From: Orientallactaga sibirica | Lineage: Eukaryota; Chordata; Mammalia; Rodentia; Dipodidae | Assembly (NCBI GenBank): GCA_036365145.1 | Contig: JAEOAD010000794.1 | Coordinates: 1,302,001-1,366,000, forward strand | Direction: 5' to 3' | DNA: 64,000 nucleotides | Program-made: the position numbers and the translations under genes | Notes under the pieces: model-generated | Seen by the model: the letters and a program-made list of their open reading frames with translations, nothing else | The model's database searches: none | What the model was told of the DNA's origin: nothing | Part shown: one piece after another, positions 32,108 to 43,296 of the stretch | Layout: every line of letters starts with the position of its first letter | Position numbering within the stretch: position 1 is the stretch's first letter

Positions 32108-32356
32108 GACCCCCACATTTAATGTACACAACTCAGTGGTCTCAGTACATTTCCAGAACGCAGCCATCACAAATGTTGGGACATTTCATCACTGTCATCC
32201 CTTCATCGTCCAATCTCCTACCCAGTCCAAGGCAACCACTAATGTTCTTCCTGTATCTATGGATTTGCCTATTTTGGACATTTCATATGAGGGAAAACGA
32301 ATAATAATATGTGCTCTTCCTGGCTGGCTTCTGTCACTAAGCAAAATGTTTACAAA

Positions 32357-32517
32357 GGCTGGGCATGGTGGTGCACGCCTTTAATTCCAGCACTCGAGAG
32401 GCAGAGGTAAGAGGATCACCGTGAGTTCAAGGCCACCCTGAGACTACATAGTTAATTCCAGGTCAGCCTGAGCCAGAGTGAGACCCTACCTTGAAAAACC
32501 AAAAAAAAAAAAAAAAA
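32357..32517 (+). mobile_element. B1 SINE
   Basis: Complete, A17 tail, inside the L1. Confidence 0.92.
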
Positions 32518-33009
32518 GTTTATAAGATTCATCCATGTGATGGCATGGACCAGTACTTTACTGTTTTTTATGCCAAATACCTTATTTACTGGATATGCTA
32601 TACATTTCTTTATAATTCATCAATAGTCAGACAGTTGAGATATTGCTAATTTTTGACTATTAGGAAAAAAAACTGCTATATAAATTTACATTCAAGTTTT
32701 TGTGTGGACATATGTTTTTCATTTCTCTTGGGTGTGTACCTAGAAGTGAAGTTGGTAGGCCCTGTGAGAATTCTATATTTGACATTTTGTAGGACTGACA
32801 GGCTGTTTCCAACATGAGGACATCATTTTCCATTCCCATCTATAGGACAGGAGGATTCCAATTTCTCCACATTCTTGTCATCACTTGTTATTAACTGTCT
32901 TTTTTATTATAGCCTTCCTAGTGGGTGTGAAATGAAATCCCATTGTGGTTTTGATTTGTATTTCCATGATGACTCATACTCCTCAAGTCATTGCTCAAAA
33001 TATCAAGTC

Positions 33010-33181
33010 TCTCTCTCTCTGTTTTATTTATTTATTTATTTTTCAAGGTAAGGTTTCACTCTAGCCCAGGCTGACCTGGAATTCACTATGTAGTCTCAGG
33101 ATGGCCTTGAACTCACAGTGATTCTCCTACCTCTGTCACCTGAGTGCTAGGATTAAAGGCATGTGCCACCACACCTGACTC
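33010..33181 (-). mobile_element. B1 SINE
   Basis: TTTA-type tail, complete. Confidence 0.92.
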
Positions 33182-33360
33182 AAGCTTCTTTTTATGTGTT
33201 TATTGGCCATTTGTATATCTTCTTTGGAGAAATGACTAGACATATTCTTTGCACATTTAAAAATATTTGGATTATATGTCTCTGTTGTTATTATTATTGT
33301 GTCACAAGAGTTGCTTATATTAATCTTTCAGATTCAACTGTCACACTAAAAATACGAATT

Positions 33361-33530
33361 GATACTGGAGAGATGGCTCAGTGGTTAAGCTGCTTGCCTC
33401 TAAAGCTGAACAACCTGAGTTCGGTTCCCCAGTACCTACATAACAGGAGATGCACAAGTGGCACATGTGTCTGGAGTTTGTTTACAGTGCTTGGAGGCCC
33501 TGGTGTGCCTATTCTCTCATATATATATGA
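33361..33530 (+). mobile_element. DIP-like SINE
   Basis: Short; ends ctctcatatatatatgag. Confidence 0.9.
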
Positions 33531-33582
33531 GTGCTATTCACTTTCTTAGTATTTCCTTTGATGCACCCAATTGTCTAATGTT

Positions 33583-33765
33583 TTAAAATATTTTTACTTA
33601 TTTATTTGAGAGACAGAAGGAGAGAATGGGTGTGCCAGGGCCTCTTGCCATTGCAAACGAATTTCAGATGCATGCGCCTTTTTGTGCATCTGAAATGGAA
33701 TTGAACTTGGGCCTTTAGGCTTTGCAAGCAAGGACCTTTAACTGCTGAGCCATATCTCCAGCCCT
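33583..33765 (-). mobile_element. DIP-like SINE
   Basis: Lacks the tggcttatgtgggtcct box. Confidence 0.9.
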
Positions 33766-33799
33766 CCAATTGCCTAATTTTGATAAGGTTCAATTTATC

Positions 33800-33962
33800 T
33801 TTTTTTTGTTTGTTTTTGTTTTGTTTTGCGAGGTAGGGTCACTCTAGCCCAGGCTGACCTGGAATTCACTATGTAGTCTCAGGCTGGCCTCAAACTCATG
33901 CCCATCCTCCTACCTCTGCCTCCCAAGTGCTGTGATTAAAAGCATGTGCCACCATGCCAGAT
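33800..33962 (-). mobile_element. B1 SINE
   Basis: TTTTG-type tail; complete. Confidence 0.92.
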
Positions 33963-34375
33963 TTTAGTTTATCTTTTTGTTCTGTTGTTGTTTGTGCTTT
34001 GAAGAAATTTTAAGAAATTATTGCCAAGCCCAAGATCATAAAGATTTACCTCTATGTTTTCTTATAAGAGTTTGACAGTTACAATACTTACATTTAGGCC
34101 TTTGATCCATCTTGAGCTAATGTTTATACATATTATATGGTAACAACAACAACAAAAAGTGAAAAACAAGAACCATAGTGCATGATAGGGGTCACACCTC
34201 ATTCTTTTGCATGTGGGTGTTCTGTTGCCTGGCAGCATTTGTTGAAAGGATGTTCCTTCCCTTTTAAGTTGTTTTCACATCCTTATTGCAAATAAGTTGA
34301 TCATAAATGTGTGAATTTATTTCTGGATTATCAATTTTATTCCTTTGACCTATATGACTATCCTTGTGCCATTAT

Positions 34376-34455
34376 GAAATAAGTGGTTAAAAGCACTTGC
34401 TTACAAAGCCTTCCAGCCAGATTCAATTCCCTAGCCACTTATATAAAGCTTGCTC
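34376..34455 (+). mobile_element. DIP-like SINE fragment
   Basis: taagtggttaaaagcacttg ... ccagattcaattccctag. Confidence 0.6.
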
Positions 34456-34559
34456 CCATCCCCAATACCAGTTGAATACTGGTAACATGAAGAGAAAGGA
34501 AAATTAATGAAACAAATTAAAATCTAGAAGAAACCCAACTGCACTTAAGAGACTAATAT

Positions 34560-34611
34560 GGTAAAGCCATTTTTTTTTCTTTTTTTTTTTTTTTTTTGGT
34601 AAAGCCATTTT
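34560..34611 (-). mobile_element. Tail-only retroinsertion: poly(T) between target duplications
   Basis: ggtaaagccatttt at 34560 and 34598 flank only about 24 T with one C. Confidence 0.7.
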
Positions 34612-34689
34612 AAATCACAGAGAAAAAGCATGACTTGAAGATGAATGCCTGTCTAATTCCTTACACTGAACAGACTCCAAACTGACTAT

Positions 34690-34770
34690 GTTTATCAACT
34701 TTCTGTTAGTACAACCAACACCTGATGTAACCAGCTTATACACAGAAAAGATTTATTTTGACTCATAAAT
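34690..34770 (-). mobile_element. MaLR LTR fragment (probable)
   Basis: acaaccaacacctgatgt, then agatttattttgactcata. Confidence 0.4.
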
Positions 34771-34802
34771 TATTTGAGTGTATATATATATATATATATA
34801 TA

Positions 34803-34947
34803 TTGTTTTTCGAGGTAGGGTCTCAATCTGGTCCAGGCTGACCTGGAATTAGCTATGTAGTCTCAGGTTGGCCTCGAACTCATGGCAATCCTTCTACCTC
34901 TGCCTCCCAAGTGCTGGGATTAAAGGCATGCGCCACCATGCCCGGCT
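34803..34947 (-). mobile_element. B1 SINE
   Basis: Preceded by a (TA)11 run at 34780-34803. Confidence 0.92.
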
Positions 34948-34950
34948 GTT

Positions 34951-35117
34951 TAAAAAATTTTTTTTTTTTTTTTGGTTTTTCAAAGTAGGGTCTCACTCTG
35001 GTCCAGGCTGACCTGGAATTAGCTATGTAGTCTCAGGGTAGCCTCGAACTCACGGCAATCCTCCTACCTCTGCCTCCCAAGTGCTGGGATTAAAGGCGTG
35101 CGCCACCACTCCTGGCT
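34951..35117 (-). mobile_element. B1 SINE
   Basis: Second tandem same-strand copy, variant ttttcaaagtaggg. Confidence 0.92.
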
Positions 35118-35132
35118 TAAAAATATTTTTAT

Positions 35133-35284
35133 CTGGGCTGGAGAGATGGCTTAGTGGTTAAGTGCTTGCCTGGGAAGCCTAAGGACCCCTGTTTGAAGCT
35201 CGGTTCTCCAGTACCAGTAAGCCAGATGTACAAGGTGGCAAATGCATCTGGAGTTTGTTTGCAGTGGCTGGAGGCCCTGGTGTG

Positions 35285-35356
<72 letters not shown>

Positions 35357-35392
35357 TTTCTCTCTCTGTCGCTCTCAAACAAAAATAAAAGA
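35133..35392 (+). mobile_element. DIP-like SINE with (CT)n(TG)n
   Basis: CT run 35287-35315 followed by about 20 TG units to 35355; then CTCAAACAAAAATAAA tail. Confidence 0.92.
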
Positions 35393-35396
35393 AAAA

Positions 35397-35586
35397 ATTT
35401 TTTTAATTTTATCTATTTATTTGAGAGAGAATATAGACACACCAGGGTTTCTTGCCACTGCAAACCAACCTCCAGGTGCATGTACCACTTTGTACATCTG
35501 GCTTTATGTGGGTACTGGGAAATTGAACCCAGGCCATCAGTCTTTGCAAGCAAGTGCCTTTATATACTGAGCCATCGCTTCAGCCC
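35397..35586 (-). mobile_element. DIP-like SINE
   Basis: Tail to tail with the previous copy. Confidence 0.92.
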
Positions 35587-35610
35587 TTTTTTCCTTTAAA
35601 AAAAATAATT

Positions 35611-35820
35611 GGGCTGGGAATATGGCTCAGTGGTTAAAGGTACTTGCTTACAAAAAGTATTTATTTATATATGCATGTATGTTCACTTGCTCTTACCTCT
35701 TCAGATAAACATCAGGCATATATGCCACTTTGCATCCATCTTTATGTGGGAGCTCAGGACTTGAACGTGGTGCAGCAGGCTTTGCAAGCAAGAACTGCTG
35801 AGCCTTCTCTCCAGTCCCCT
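35611..35820. mobile_element. DIP-like head (+) fused to DIP-like body (-)
   Basis: 35611-35656 is a plus head (gggctgggaatatggctc); 35658-35820 is a diverged minus copy. Confidence 0.7.
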
Positions 35821-35825
35821 CTTCC

Positions 35826-36165
35826 TTTTTTTGATTGCAATCACAGCCACTCCAGAGAAACAACCCAGTGGCTACACCACTGAAGAACATGACTCCCCTT
35901 TCACCAGCACCAATAGCTCCTCTGGGAGAAGTGAAGTCTTGAACACTCATTCCCCACCCATGATGGAATGTTGATGGGCTCAGTCTTGTGCAGGAAACCA
36001 CAGCTGCTGGGACTCCATGAGTGTCATGTCCAGAAGAGAGTTTCCACAGCACTTCTCCCCATCTGCCAGCTTTTACATTCTGTCCACCCACTCTTCGGCA
36101 ATGTTCCCTGAGCCTTGGAGATGTCCCACTTAGGATGTAGCACACAATAATCACTTGTTCTCAGC
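35826..36165 (-). mobile_element. Rodent-type L1 3' UTR fragment
   Basis: tgatgggctcagtcttgtgc, ttttacattctgtccacc, atgttccctgagccttggag match the antisense L1 3' UTR. Confidence 0.6.
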
Positions 36166-36335
36166 ATGTTTGTCATCTGTATCTATCTCTGTATTAACCT
36201 CTGTCCACTGCAAGAAGAAACTTCTGTTGTCGGGGCTGAGGACAGCTCTAGACTCTGGGGAGAAACATTAATATTTAGAAGGCACACACACTCACACACA
36301 CAGCTTTTTAAAAAGAAATAAAAAGTACCCATTAA

Positions 36336-36585
36336 GTGCTAGGGAGATGGCTCAGCATTAAAGGCACTTGTTTGCAAAGCCTCAAACCTGGGTTCAGTTC
36401 CACAGTATCCACATAAAGTCAGATGCACAAAGTGGCTCATGTGTCTGGAGTTAGTTTGCAGTGACAGGAGGCTCTGGTGCACTCATTCTCTCTCTCTCTC
36501 CCACCCCGTCTATATATACGTATATGTGTGTGCCTCTTTCTGTCTGTCTCTCTCAAATAAATAAATAATTAATAAAAATTTTAAG
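36336..36585 (+). mobile_element. DIP-like SINE
   Basis: agtgctagggagatggctca to aataaataatta. Confidence 0.92.
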
Positions 36586-36719
36586 TATACATTAAAGCAA
36601 GAGGACAAATTAGCTCCATAATAAGAAAGAAGTGTAAGTGGTCTAGTGTGATGTCATCTGGCATACTCTCCTTGGAGGTCAAATTGATAGTATACATCAC
36701 ATTTCAAAATATTTATATC

Positions 36720-36897
36720 TGGGATTAGGAAAGTGATTCAGTGATTAAAGCCTCTTGCTTACAAAACCTGCCAGCCTAGGTTCTATTCCCCAGTATCCAC
36801 TTAAAGCCAGTCCCTCAAAGTAGAGCATGTATCTGGAACTCATTTGCAGTGGCAAGAGGCCCTGGTGCAACCATTCTTTTCTCTCTCTCTCTCAAGT

Positions 36898-36912
<15 letters not shown>
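36720..36912 (+). mobile_element. DIP-like SINE
   Basis: Diverged head; tail interrupted by the next B1 (ctctcaagtaaa at 36889 and 37119). Confidence 0.9.
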
Positions 36913-36935
<23 letters not shown>

Positions 36936-36954
<19 letters not shown>

Positions 36955-37118
36955 TTTTGGTTTTTTGAGGTAGGGTTTCACTCTAGCTCAGGCTGACCTG
37001 GAAATTAACTATGTAGTCTCAGGGTGGCCTCGAACTCACAGCAATCCTCCTACCTCTGCCTCCCGAGTGCTGGGATTAAAGGTGTGCACACCTGGGATTA
37101 AAGGTGCACCACACCTGG
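36936..37118 (-). mobile_element. B1 SINE
   Basis: Has a short internal duplication (tgggattaaaggtg twice, 37070 and 37093); preceded by (TA)n. Confidence 0.9.
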
Positions 37119-37230
37119 CTCTCAAGTAAATAAATATTTTTAAGATGTTTATACCCTTTAACTCATCTATCCCATTTCTATGAATCTCTGCCATCAATAT
37201 TTTGAATACATGAACAAAGGTATAAATAGA

Positions 37231-37515
37231 AGATTTTTTTTTTTGTTTATTTGTTTTTTGTTTTTTTTGGTTTTTTCAGGTAGGGTCTTTTTCTAGCCCA
37301 AGCTTACATGGAATTTACTATGTACTCTCAGACTGGCCTCAAACTCATAGTGATCCTCCCAGCACCGGGAGGCAGAGGTAGGAGGATCGCCGTGAGTTCG
37401 AGGCCAGCCTGAGACTACACAGTAAATTCCAGATTAGCCTGGGCTAGAGCAAGACCCCACCTCAAAAAACAAAAACAAATAAGCAAACAAACAAACAAAC
37501 AAACAAAAAACCCTA
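37231..37515. mobile_element. B1 inverted pair fused without spacer
   Basis: Minus B1 37231-37349 turns at gatcctcccagcaccggg directly into plus B1 37350-37515 with (AAAC)n tail. Confidence 0.8.
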
Positions 37516-37730
37516 GCAGAATAGTCAGAATATAGAAAAGAATGAACTTTTCTCCCCAGAACCAATTAAAAGTAAATTGCTAGAAACATACCTAAATGCA
37601 TGCCACATCACTCTGAAGTAAACTATTGTTTGTTTCCTGACGGCTAGGAAAATTTTTGGCTTAATCTCAATACACCACTAAAGAAGACCATCCTCACACT
37701 CTTTCAGCACCATAGAGATAGTCATGTCTT

Positions 37731-37848
37731 GGGCTGGAGAGATGGCGCAGCTGTTAAAGCCTAAAGAACTGAGTTTGATTCCCCAGTACTCACATAAAAC
37801 CAGATGCACACAGTGGCACATGAATCTGGAGTTCATTTTCATCACTAA
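37731..37848 (+). mobile_element. DIP-like SINE, truncated
   Basis: Missing gcgcttgcctgcaaag and its tail. Confidence 0.85.
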
Positions 37849-37884
37849 ACGAAGTCCCAGCTACATCCCCAGTCCTATTTTTTG

Positions 37885-38149
37885 CTTTTTTCTTTTCTTT
37901 CTTTCTTTTTTTTTTTTTTTGGAGAGAGACACAGAGAGAGGGAGAGGAAGACAGATAGAGATGGGCGTGCCAGCAGCCTCTCAGCTGCTGCAAGTGAAAT
38001 CCAGATGCGTGCACTGCCTTGTGGTCAAGTGTGGCATTGCGCCCTTGTGTCACTTTGTATCTGGCTAAACATGGGACCTGGAGATTGGAACCGGGCGTTC
38101 TTAGGCTTAGAGGAAGGTGCCTTAACTGCTAAGCCATCTCTCCAGCCCT
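37885..38149 (-). mobile_element. DIP-like SINE, long subtype
   Basis: Contains the extra segment gtggtcaagtgtggcattg between middle and head; same subtype as 55417. Confidence 0.88.
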
Positions 38150-38358
38150 TTTGCTTCTTTTGTGTGTGTTTCCTTGATGTTTACTATCTGGAGACCCTAC
38201 ATTTCCTCCAGGCTTGCTGTTTGGAAGATAGTCCCAGTTCTGTTGCTGTGAGTTCCTTGAGGCCAGTTTGAGAGTATGCATCTTTGACAGGAAGGCTAGG
38301 AAGCAATGCTGCTTGACTCCTCCAGGGTGAATGTGCTAGGCTAGACTTCAATGTGTCC

Positions 38359-38517
38359 TTTTTTTTTTTTTTTGGTTTTTCGAGGGAGGGTCTTACTCTA
38401 GCCCAGGCTGACCTGGAATTAACTATGTAGTCTCAGTGTGGCCTCAAACTCATAGCGATCCTCCTACCCCTGCCTCCCAAGTGCTGGGATTAAAGGCACG
38501 CGCCACCACGCCCGACT
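38359..38517 (-). mobile_element. B1 SINE
   Basis: Complete, close to consensus. Confidence 0.92.
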
Positions 38518-38639
38518 TGTTGCATTCTTAATGATGCCAACTTTGTTCGCTCTGTTAAAATGATGTCTTCCTCCCCCCTTTTAGTTTATAAAGGCCTTTT
38601 GTGGGAGGTGTTTTTAAATATTATGTAAATATCTCATCA

Positions 38640-39370
38640 AACTCCTTTTTTGTTAGATTTTTAATTTTTTTTCATTTCTACATTGTCAGTTTATTGTGTT
38701 TTCAACTACAGTTAAGAACTGAAAAAAAATCCACAATGCTTTTACAAAATTAAGATTTTTTTCCAGAATTACTGCATCATATCTTTGTGAGAAAGTTACC
38801 AATTTGAGTTGTTTTGTGCACAGTTATTGAGTGTTTCACAATATAGTGAAAAGCAAAAATCATCACCACATCTTGAACATGGTCATTTTATGTATAGGTA
38901 TTTGTCTTATTTGTCATTTTCTAAAATTCAATTCTGTGAACATCCTTTATTTTTGTAAAAAAAAAAATTGCATAAAATAATACTGTTTTGCAATTTCAAT
39001 AGGTTTTGGTTTTGATGACTGTATTGCTACGTATCCATCTGCATATTTCCACAGAGAACTGGTGTTGTCATGGTGTCCCTTTATAGACATAATATGATAA
39101 GAATTGATCCTATAATGTTGATTCTTTTGTGTATGGATGTAAATCAATCTATTCAACCAGTGATTTTTCCATCATTTGGTACCTATGAAGAGAGCAGCTA
39201 TAAATTTTCACCATTGTACTTAAACATTTATTTACATCAGTATGTAACAAGATTTTTGTTCTCTAGATCATGTAATTGTGTCTTAATACTATAAGGAATT
39301 GCTAAGCAGCTTTTGCAGTCTGACTACTGTGTCTGTACATTTGAAATTATTCTCTCCTTTGTTTAGATAA
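38640..39370 (-). mobile_element. Ancient L1 3' end (antisense)
   Basis: On the minus strand: aaatgatggaaaaatcactg, ttgaatagattgatttacat, catccatacacaaaaga, gcaaaacagtattattttat; the order fits the old L1M 3' UTR. Confidence 0.5.
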
Positions 39371-39380
39371 TAAGTTTATC

Positions 39381-39520
39381 TCCCTGGGTGTGGTGGCGCA
39401 CGCCTTTAATCCCACCACTAAGGAGGCAGAGGTAGGAGGATCGCCATGAGTTCAAGGCTACCCTGAGGCAACAGTGAATTCCAGGTAGCAAGACCCTACC
39501 TCGGAAAAACAAAAAAAAAA
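39381..39520 (+). mobile_element. B1 SINE
   Basis: Shortened between gaattccaggtag and caagacc. Confidence 0.9.
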
Positions 39521-39701
39521 ATTTTTTTTTTATCTGATTGAATACTGTACTTTGGGGGTTTCTCCCCCACTGGAAAGGTCAAACTCAGATAATGATATGC
39601 TTTTATTGTCATATAACATGGCATCTATTATGTATATATATGAAAATAAGTATATCTATCCCAAGATCAAATGAATTTCACCTCTTTTTCTTTCTCCATA
39701 A

Positions 39702-39938
39702 ATATTTATTTATTTATGTATTTATTTATTTATTTATTTATTAGAGACAGAGAAAGAGAGAAAGAGAGAGAGAGAGAGTCAGGGAGAGAATGGGCACACC
39801 AGGGCCTCTAGCCACTGCACATGAACTCCAGATGCATATGTCACCATGTACATCTGGCTTACGTGGGACTTGGAATCAAACCGGGGTCCTTAGGCTTCGC
39901 AGGCATGCACCTTAACCACTAAGCCATCTCTCCAGCCC
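39702..39938 (-). mobile_element. DIP-like SINE
   Basis: TTTA tail, long GA run, full head. Confidence 0.93.
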
Positions 39939-39939
39939 T

Positions 39940-40158
39940 CATCAAACTCTTTTTAAACAGCTTTATTGACTCACATATTTAAAGTGCATAATTTGATAAG
40001 TTTTGACATATGTATACAGCTGTGAAACCAAATCAAGATAACAAACACATCACCTAAAGCTTTCTTCTGCCTTCCTGTCTGTCATCTTTCTCTCTCATCT
40101 TCTCCCACTTTTTCCATCTCTGAGCAACCGCAGATCTTCTACTACTGTATTTTCATTT
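39940..40158 (-). mobile_element. Ancient L1 fragment (antisense)
   Basis: agctttattgactcacatat, gataagttttgacatatgta, gtgaaaccaaatcaagata. Confidence 0.6.
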
Positions 40159-40163
40159 TCTAA

Positions 40164-40313
40164 TTTTTGTTTTTGTTTTTCGAGGTAGTCTCCCTCTAGC
40201 CCAGGCTGACCTGTAATTCACTATGTAGTCTCAGGCTGACCTTGAACTCACAGTGATCCTCCTACTCTATCTCTGAATGCTAGGATTAAAGGCATACACC
40301 ACCATGCCCAGCT
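40164..40313 (-). mobile_element. B1 SINE
   Basis: Complete with small deletions. Confidence 0.9.
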
Positions 40314-40391
40314 ATTTTCTAAAATTTTAAACATTGATTCATACAATTTGTCTTTCCCCCTCCCTGCTTTGTGACCTTTTTGGGTTTTTTA

Positions 40392-40580
40392 TATATATAT
40401 ATTTATTTATTTGAGAGAATGAGAATGAATGGGCACACCAGGGCCTCCAGCTATTGTAAATGAACTCCAGAAGCATGTAGCACCTTGTACATCTGGCCGT
40501 ACATGGGTACTAGTGAATCAAACCCAGGCCATCAGGCTTTGCAGCAAGTGCCTTTAGCCACTGAGCCATCTCCCCAATTC
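40392..40580 (-). mobile_element. DIP-like SINE
   Basis: Full body, head ends ccatctccccaattcc. Confidence 0.9.
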
Positions 40581-40604
40581 CACCTGTATTCTTGTTTGTT
40601 TGTT

Positions 40605-40705
40605 TGTTTTTAAAATATAATTTATTTATTTATTTGAGAGGAAAAAAAAGAGGCAGAGAGAGAGAGAGAGAGAAGGAGAGAGATAAAGAGAATGGGGATG
40701 TTTGT
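40605..40705 (-). mobile_element. DIP-like SINE, 3' part only
   Basis: Tail and GA stretch to gagaatgggga. Confidence 0.85.
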
Positions 40706-40737
40706 TCCTGGTTCTGTTTGATTTTAAATTTATATTT

Positions 40738-40918
40738 GGGGACTGAGGTGATGGCTGAGCAGTTAAAGGTGCTTGCTTACAAAGCCTGTTTGCCTAGGTT
40801 TGATTCCCTAGTACCCATGTAAAGCCAGATGCATGAAGTAGTTCATCTGCAGTGTCAAGAGACCCTGACACATCCATTCTCTCTCTCATAAATAAATTAA
40901 ATAAATAAATAAAATTTT
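40738..40918 (+). mobile_element. DIP-like SINE
   Basis: gggactgaggtgatggctga to aaataaataaat. Confidence 0.9.
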
Positions 40919-40941
40919 TTTAAAAATTAAAAAACAAATTT

Positions 40942-41067
40942 AGCCAGGCATGGTGGTGCACACTTTTAATCCCAGCATTCAGGAGGCTGAGGTAGGAGGA
41001 GCACTGTGAGTTCAAGGTCATCCTGACACTATATAGAACGAAACCTACCTAGAAAAAAACAAAAAAA
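40942..41067 (+). mobile_element. B1 SINE
   Basis: tagccaggcatggtggtgc; loses gtcagcctgggc. Confidence 0.88.
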
Positions 41068-41094
41068 TTTACATTTTGGCTATTTGTTTTGTTA

Positions 41095-41205
41095 TTTATT
41101 CATGTGTGCGTGTGCATTTATGTGTGTGTAGGCGCCCACATGCTACAGAATGTGTGTGGAGGTCCCAGGATAACTTTGGGGTCAGTCTTTGCCTGTCCAC
41201 CTCAT
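41095..41205 (-). mobile_element. B3/B4-like SINE fragment
   Basis: TG-rich part then gtgtggaggtcccaggataa and ggggtcagtctttgcc. Confidence 0.45.
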
Positions 41206-41338
41206 TTTTTTTTTTCTGAGGTAGGGTTTTGCTGTAGCCCAAGTTGACCTGGAATTCACTATGTAGTCTCAGGGTGGTCTTGAACTAACTAAAGGTGATC
41301 CTCCTACTTCTGCCTCCTGAGTGCTGGGATTAAAGGGG
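41206..41338 (-). mobile_element. B1 SINE, 5' truncated
   Basis: Ends at ctgggattaaaggg. Confidence 0.88.
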
Positions 41339-41529
41339 CTCCTGTGTACCTCATTAGAGGTGTGGTTCCTTGAACTGGATTCTTGCTCTGCTGTTTTTGC
41401 TTCTGAGGAAATTCTCGTGCTCTCCTCCCATCTTGCTGTCATCATTGGTGTATTGGAATCACTGATGCCCATTATGGCTTCTGGCTTTTCGACTTGGGGT
41501 TTGGGGATCAAACTTGTGTATTTCATCTT
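41339..41529. other. No recognisable feature
   Basis: Unique-looking DNA between SINEs. Confidence 0.4.
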
Positions 41530-41612
41530 AAGCATGCGCCCCCTTGTGCATCTGGCTTATGTGGGTCCTGGATCCTTTGGCTTTTCAGGCAAATGCCTTA
41601 ACTGCTAAGCTA
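41530..41612 (-). mobile_element. DIP-like SINE, 5' half only
   Basis: catgcgcccccttgtgcatc to ttaactgctaagct. Confidence 0.85.
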
Positions 41613-41685
41613 GCCTCTGGATATTTGTTTTCCACATGTCACATTTTTTCCTTGTTACCATTTTCCCTTTTCTTTGTCCTTTTCT

Positions 41686-41873
41686 TTCTTTTTTTTTTTT
41701 TTTTTTTTTTTTGTTGTTGTTGTTGTTGTTTTTTTCCGAGGTAGTGTCTCGCTCTAGTCCAGGCTGACCTGGAATTGACAATGTAGTCTCAGGGTGGCCT
41801 TGAACTCATGGTGATTCTCCTACCTCTGCTTCCCGAGTGCTGGGATTAAAGGCGTGAACCACCACGCCCAGCT
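41686..41873 (-). mobile_element. B1 SINE
   Basis: Tail T23 then (GTT)7; complete body. Confidence 0.92.
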
Positions 41874-42431
41874 TCTCTTTGTCTTTTTCTGCATGCTTTT
41901 AGTTAACTAACCTTATATTTAATTTTACCCATTTAAACTATTGAAATCACTCAGTGGGGAAAGGACCATCTTTCAGTAAATGTGGAAAAATTGTTATCCA
42001 CGCACAAAAGAATGAAGTTGCACTCTTAATACAATTTTCTTCTCTTTTTGGCTTATTACCTGTAACTATTGTGCTAGTTTCCTGGTTGGTTTATACATTC
42101 TTTTTTGTGTACCATACTGTATCTTCAGGCAATGCCACACTTCCTGGTAATGAGACTGTATGACAATACTTTTTCCTTCCCTTCCATTTTTAGTGCTGCT
42201 ATAACTTGTTTTATTTCTATAAATATAGCTCCTTGGGACATTTTTATAATTTTCATTTTAAAGTCAATTACCTTTGAATGGCATTTAAATGATAAATATG
42301 TTCTTCATATTCATTTTATATAACATTTGTTGTTCTCGTCATTCATCTTCATATATCTAGATTTCCGTCTTCAACATTTTAGTTCTATCTGCACTTCATT
42401 CTACCATTTTTTATGGAGGGGGAGGTGAGTG
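41874..42431. other. AT-rich DNA, no feature recognised
   Basis: Could be decayed L1; I cannot show it. Confidence 0.35.
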
Positions 42432-42549
42432 AGATAGGGTCTCGTTGTAGCCTAGGCTGACCTGGAGTGGCTGGCCTCGAAATTACAGGGATCCTCCCAC
42501 CTCTGCCTCCCATGTGCTGGGATTAAAAGCATGCACCATCAAATCTGGC
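42432..42549 (-). mobile_element. B1 SINE with internal deletion
   Basis: Missing the tatgtagtctcagg box. Confidence 0.88.
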
Positions 42550-42610
42550 CAACATTTTTCTTTTAATGTTCAAAATATGTTACTCTATTCTCTTCTTGTA
42601 TCATTTATTT

Positions 42611-42764
42611 ATTTATTTTTGTTTTTTTCAGGTAGGGTCTCACTCTAGCTAAGGCTGACCTGGAATTCACTCTGTAGTCTCAGGGTGGCCTTGAACTCTC
42701 GGTGATCCTCCTACCTCTGCCTCCCGAGTACTGGGATTAAAGGTGTGTGCCACTATGCCCGGCT
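42611..42764 (-). mobile_element. B1 SINE, young
   Basis: 15-bp target duplication ttgtatcatttattt (42596, 42765). Confidence 0.94.
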
Positions 42765-42779
42765 TTGTATCATTTATTT

Positions 42780-42980
42780 TTAAAATTTTTATTTATTTAT
42801 TAGAAAGAGAGAGGGAGGGAGAGAAAGTGGGAGAGCGTGAGAGAATGGGCATGCCAGTGCCTCCAGCCATTGCAAACAAACTCCAAGATGCATGTACAAC
42901 CTTGTGCACCTGGCTTATGTGGGTACTGGGTCCTTAGGCTTTGCAGGCAAATGCCTTAACTGCTAAGCCATCTTTCCAGC
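42780..42980 (-). mobile_element. DIP-like SINE
   Basis: First of four same-strand copies to 43,722. Confidence 0.92.
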
Positions 42981-42992
42981 CCTCTTGCATAA

Positions 42993-43216
42993 TTTCTTTT
43001 ATAAAATTTTCATTTATTTATTTGAGCAAGAAGGAAGGATCGGGAGAGAGAGAACGAGTCAGAGGGAGGAGTGTAGGTGTAGGGCCTCTTGCCAATGCAA
43101 ACAAACTCCAGACACACACTGTGCATCTGGCTTTACATGGATACTGGGGAACTGAACACCAGCCAACAGGCTTTGTAAGCAAACACCTTTAACTACTGAG
43201 CCATCTCCCTAGCCCC
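42993..43216 (-). mobile_element. DIP-like SINE
   Basis: Head actgagccatctccctagcccc. Confidence 0.92.
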
Positions 43217-43296
43217 TTCTTGCATCTTTTCCAACAAGCAGTCTGCCATCATGCTTACCTGTATTACTTAGCCTGCAACGTGTCTTTTATGTTTTG

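Larger units (their letters stand above)
32108..34375 (-). mobile_element. Ancient L1 (L1M-type), antisense, split by five SINEs
   Basis: Pieces 32108-32356, 32518-33009, 33182-33360, 33531-33582, 33766-33799, 33963-34375 read in order. Phrases: tttgcctattttggacattt, tctcttgggtgtgtacctag, cctagtgggtgtgaaatg, attggccatttgtatatctt, cttttgcatgtgggtgttct. These are the antisense 3' part of an old mammalian L1, mainly ORF2 end and 3' UTR. Confidence 0.7.

Noticed and set aside
35693..36154. 153-codon minus-strand frame
   Set aside because: Lies in an L1 3' UTR fragment plus a SINE edge; no protein similarity.
38947..39156. Minus-strand 69-codon frame with protein-like composition, at first taken for a processed pseudogene with 3' UTR and AATAAA
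   Set aside because: Surrounding sequence follows the order of the old L1 3' UTR, and other frames carry stops; decayed L1 explains it.
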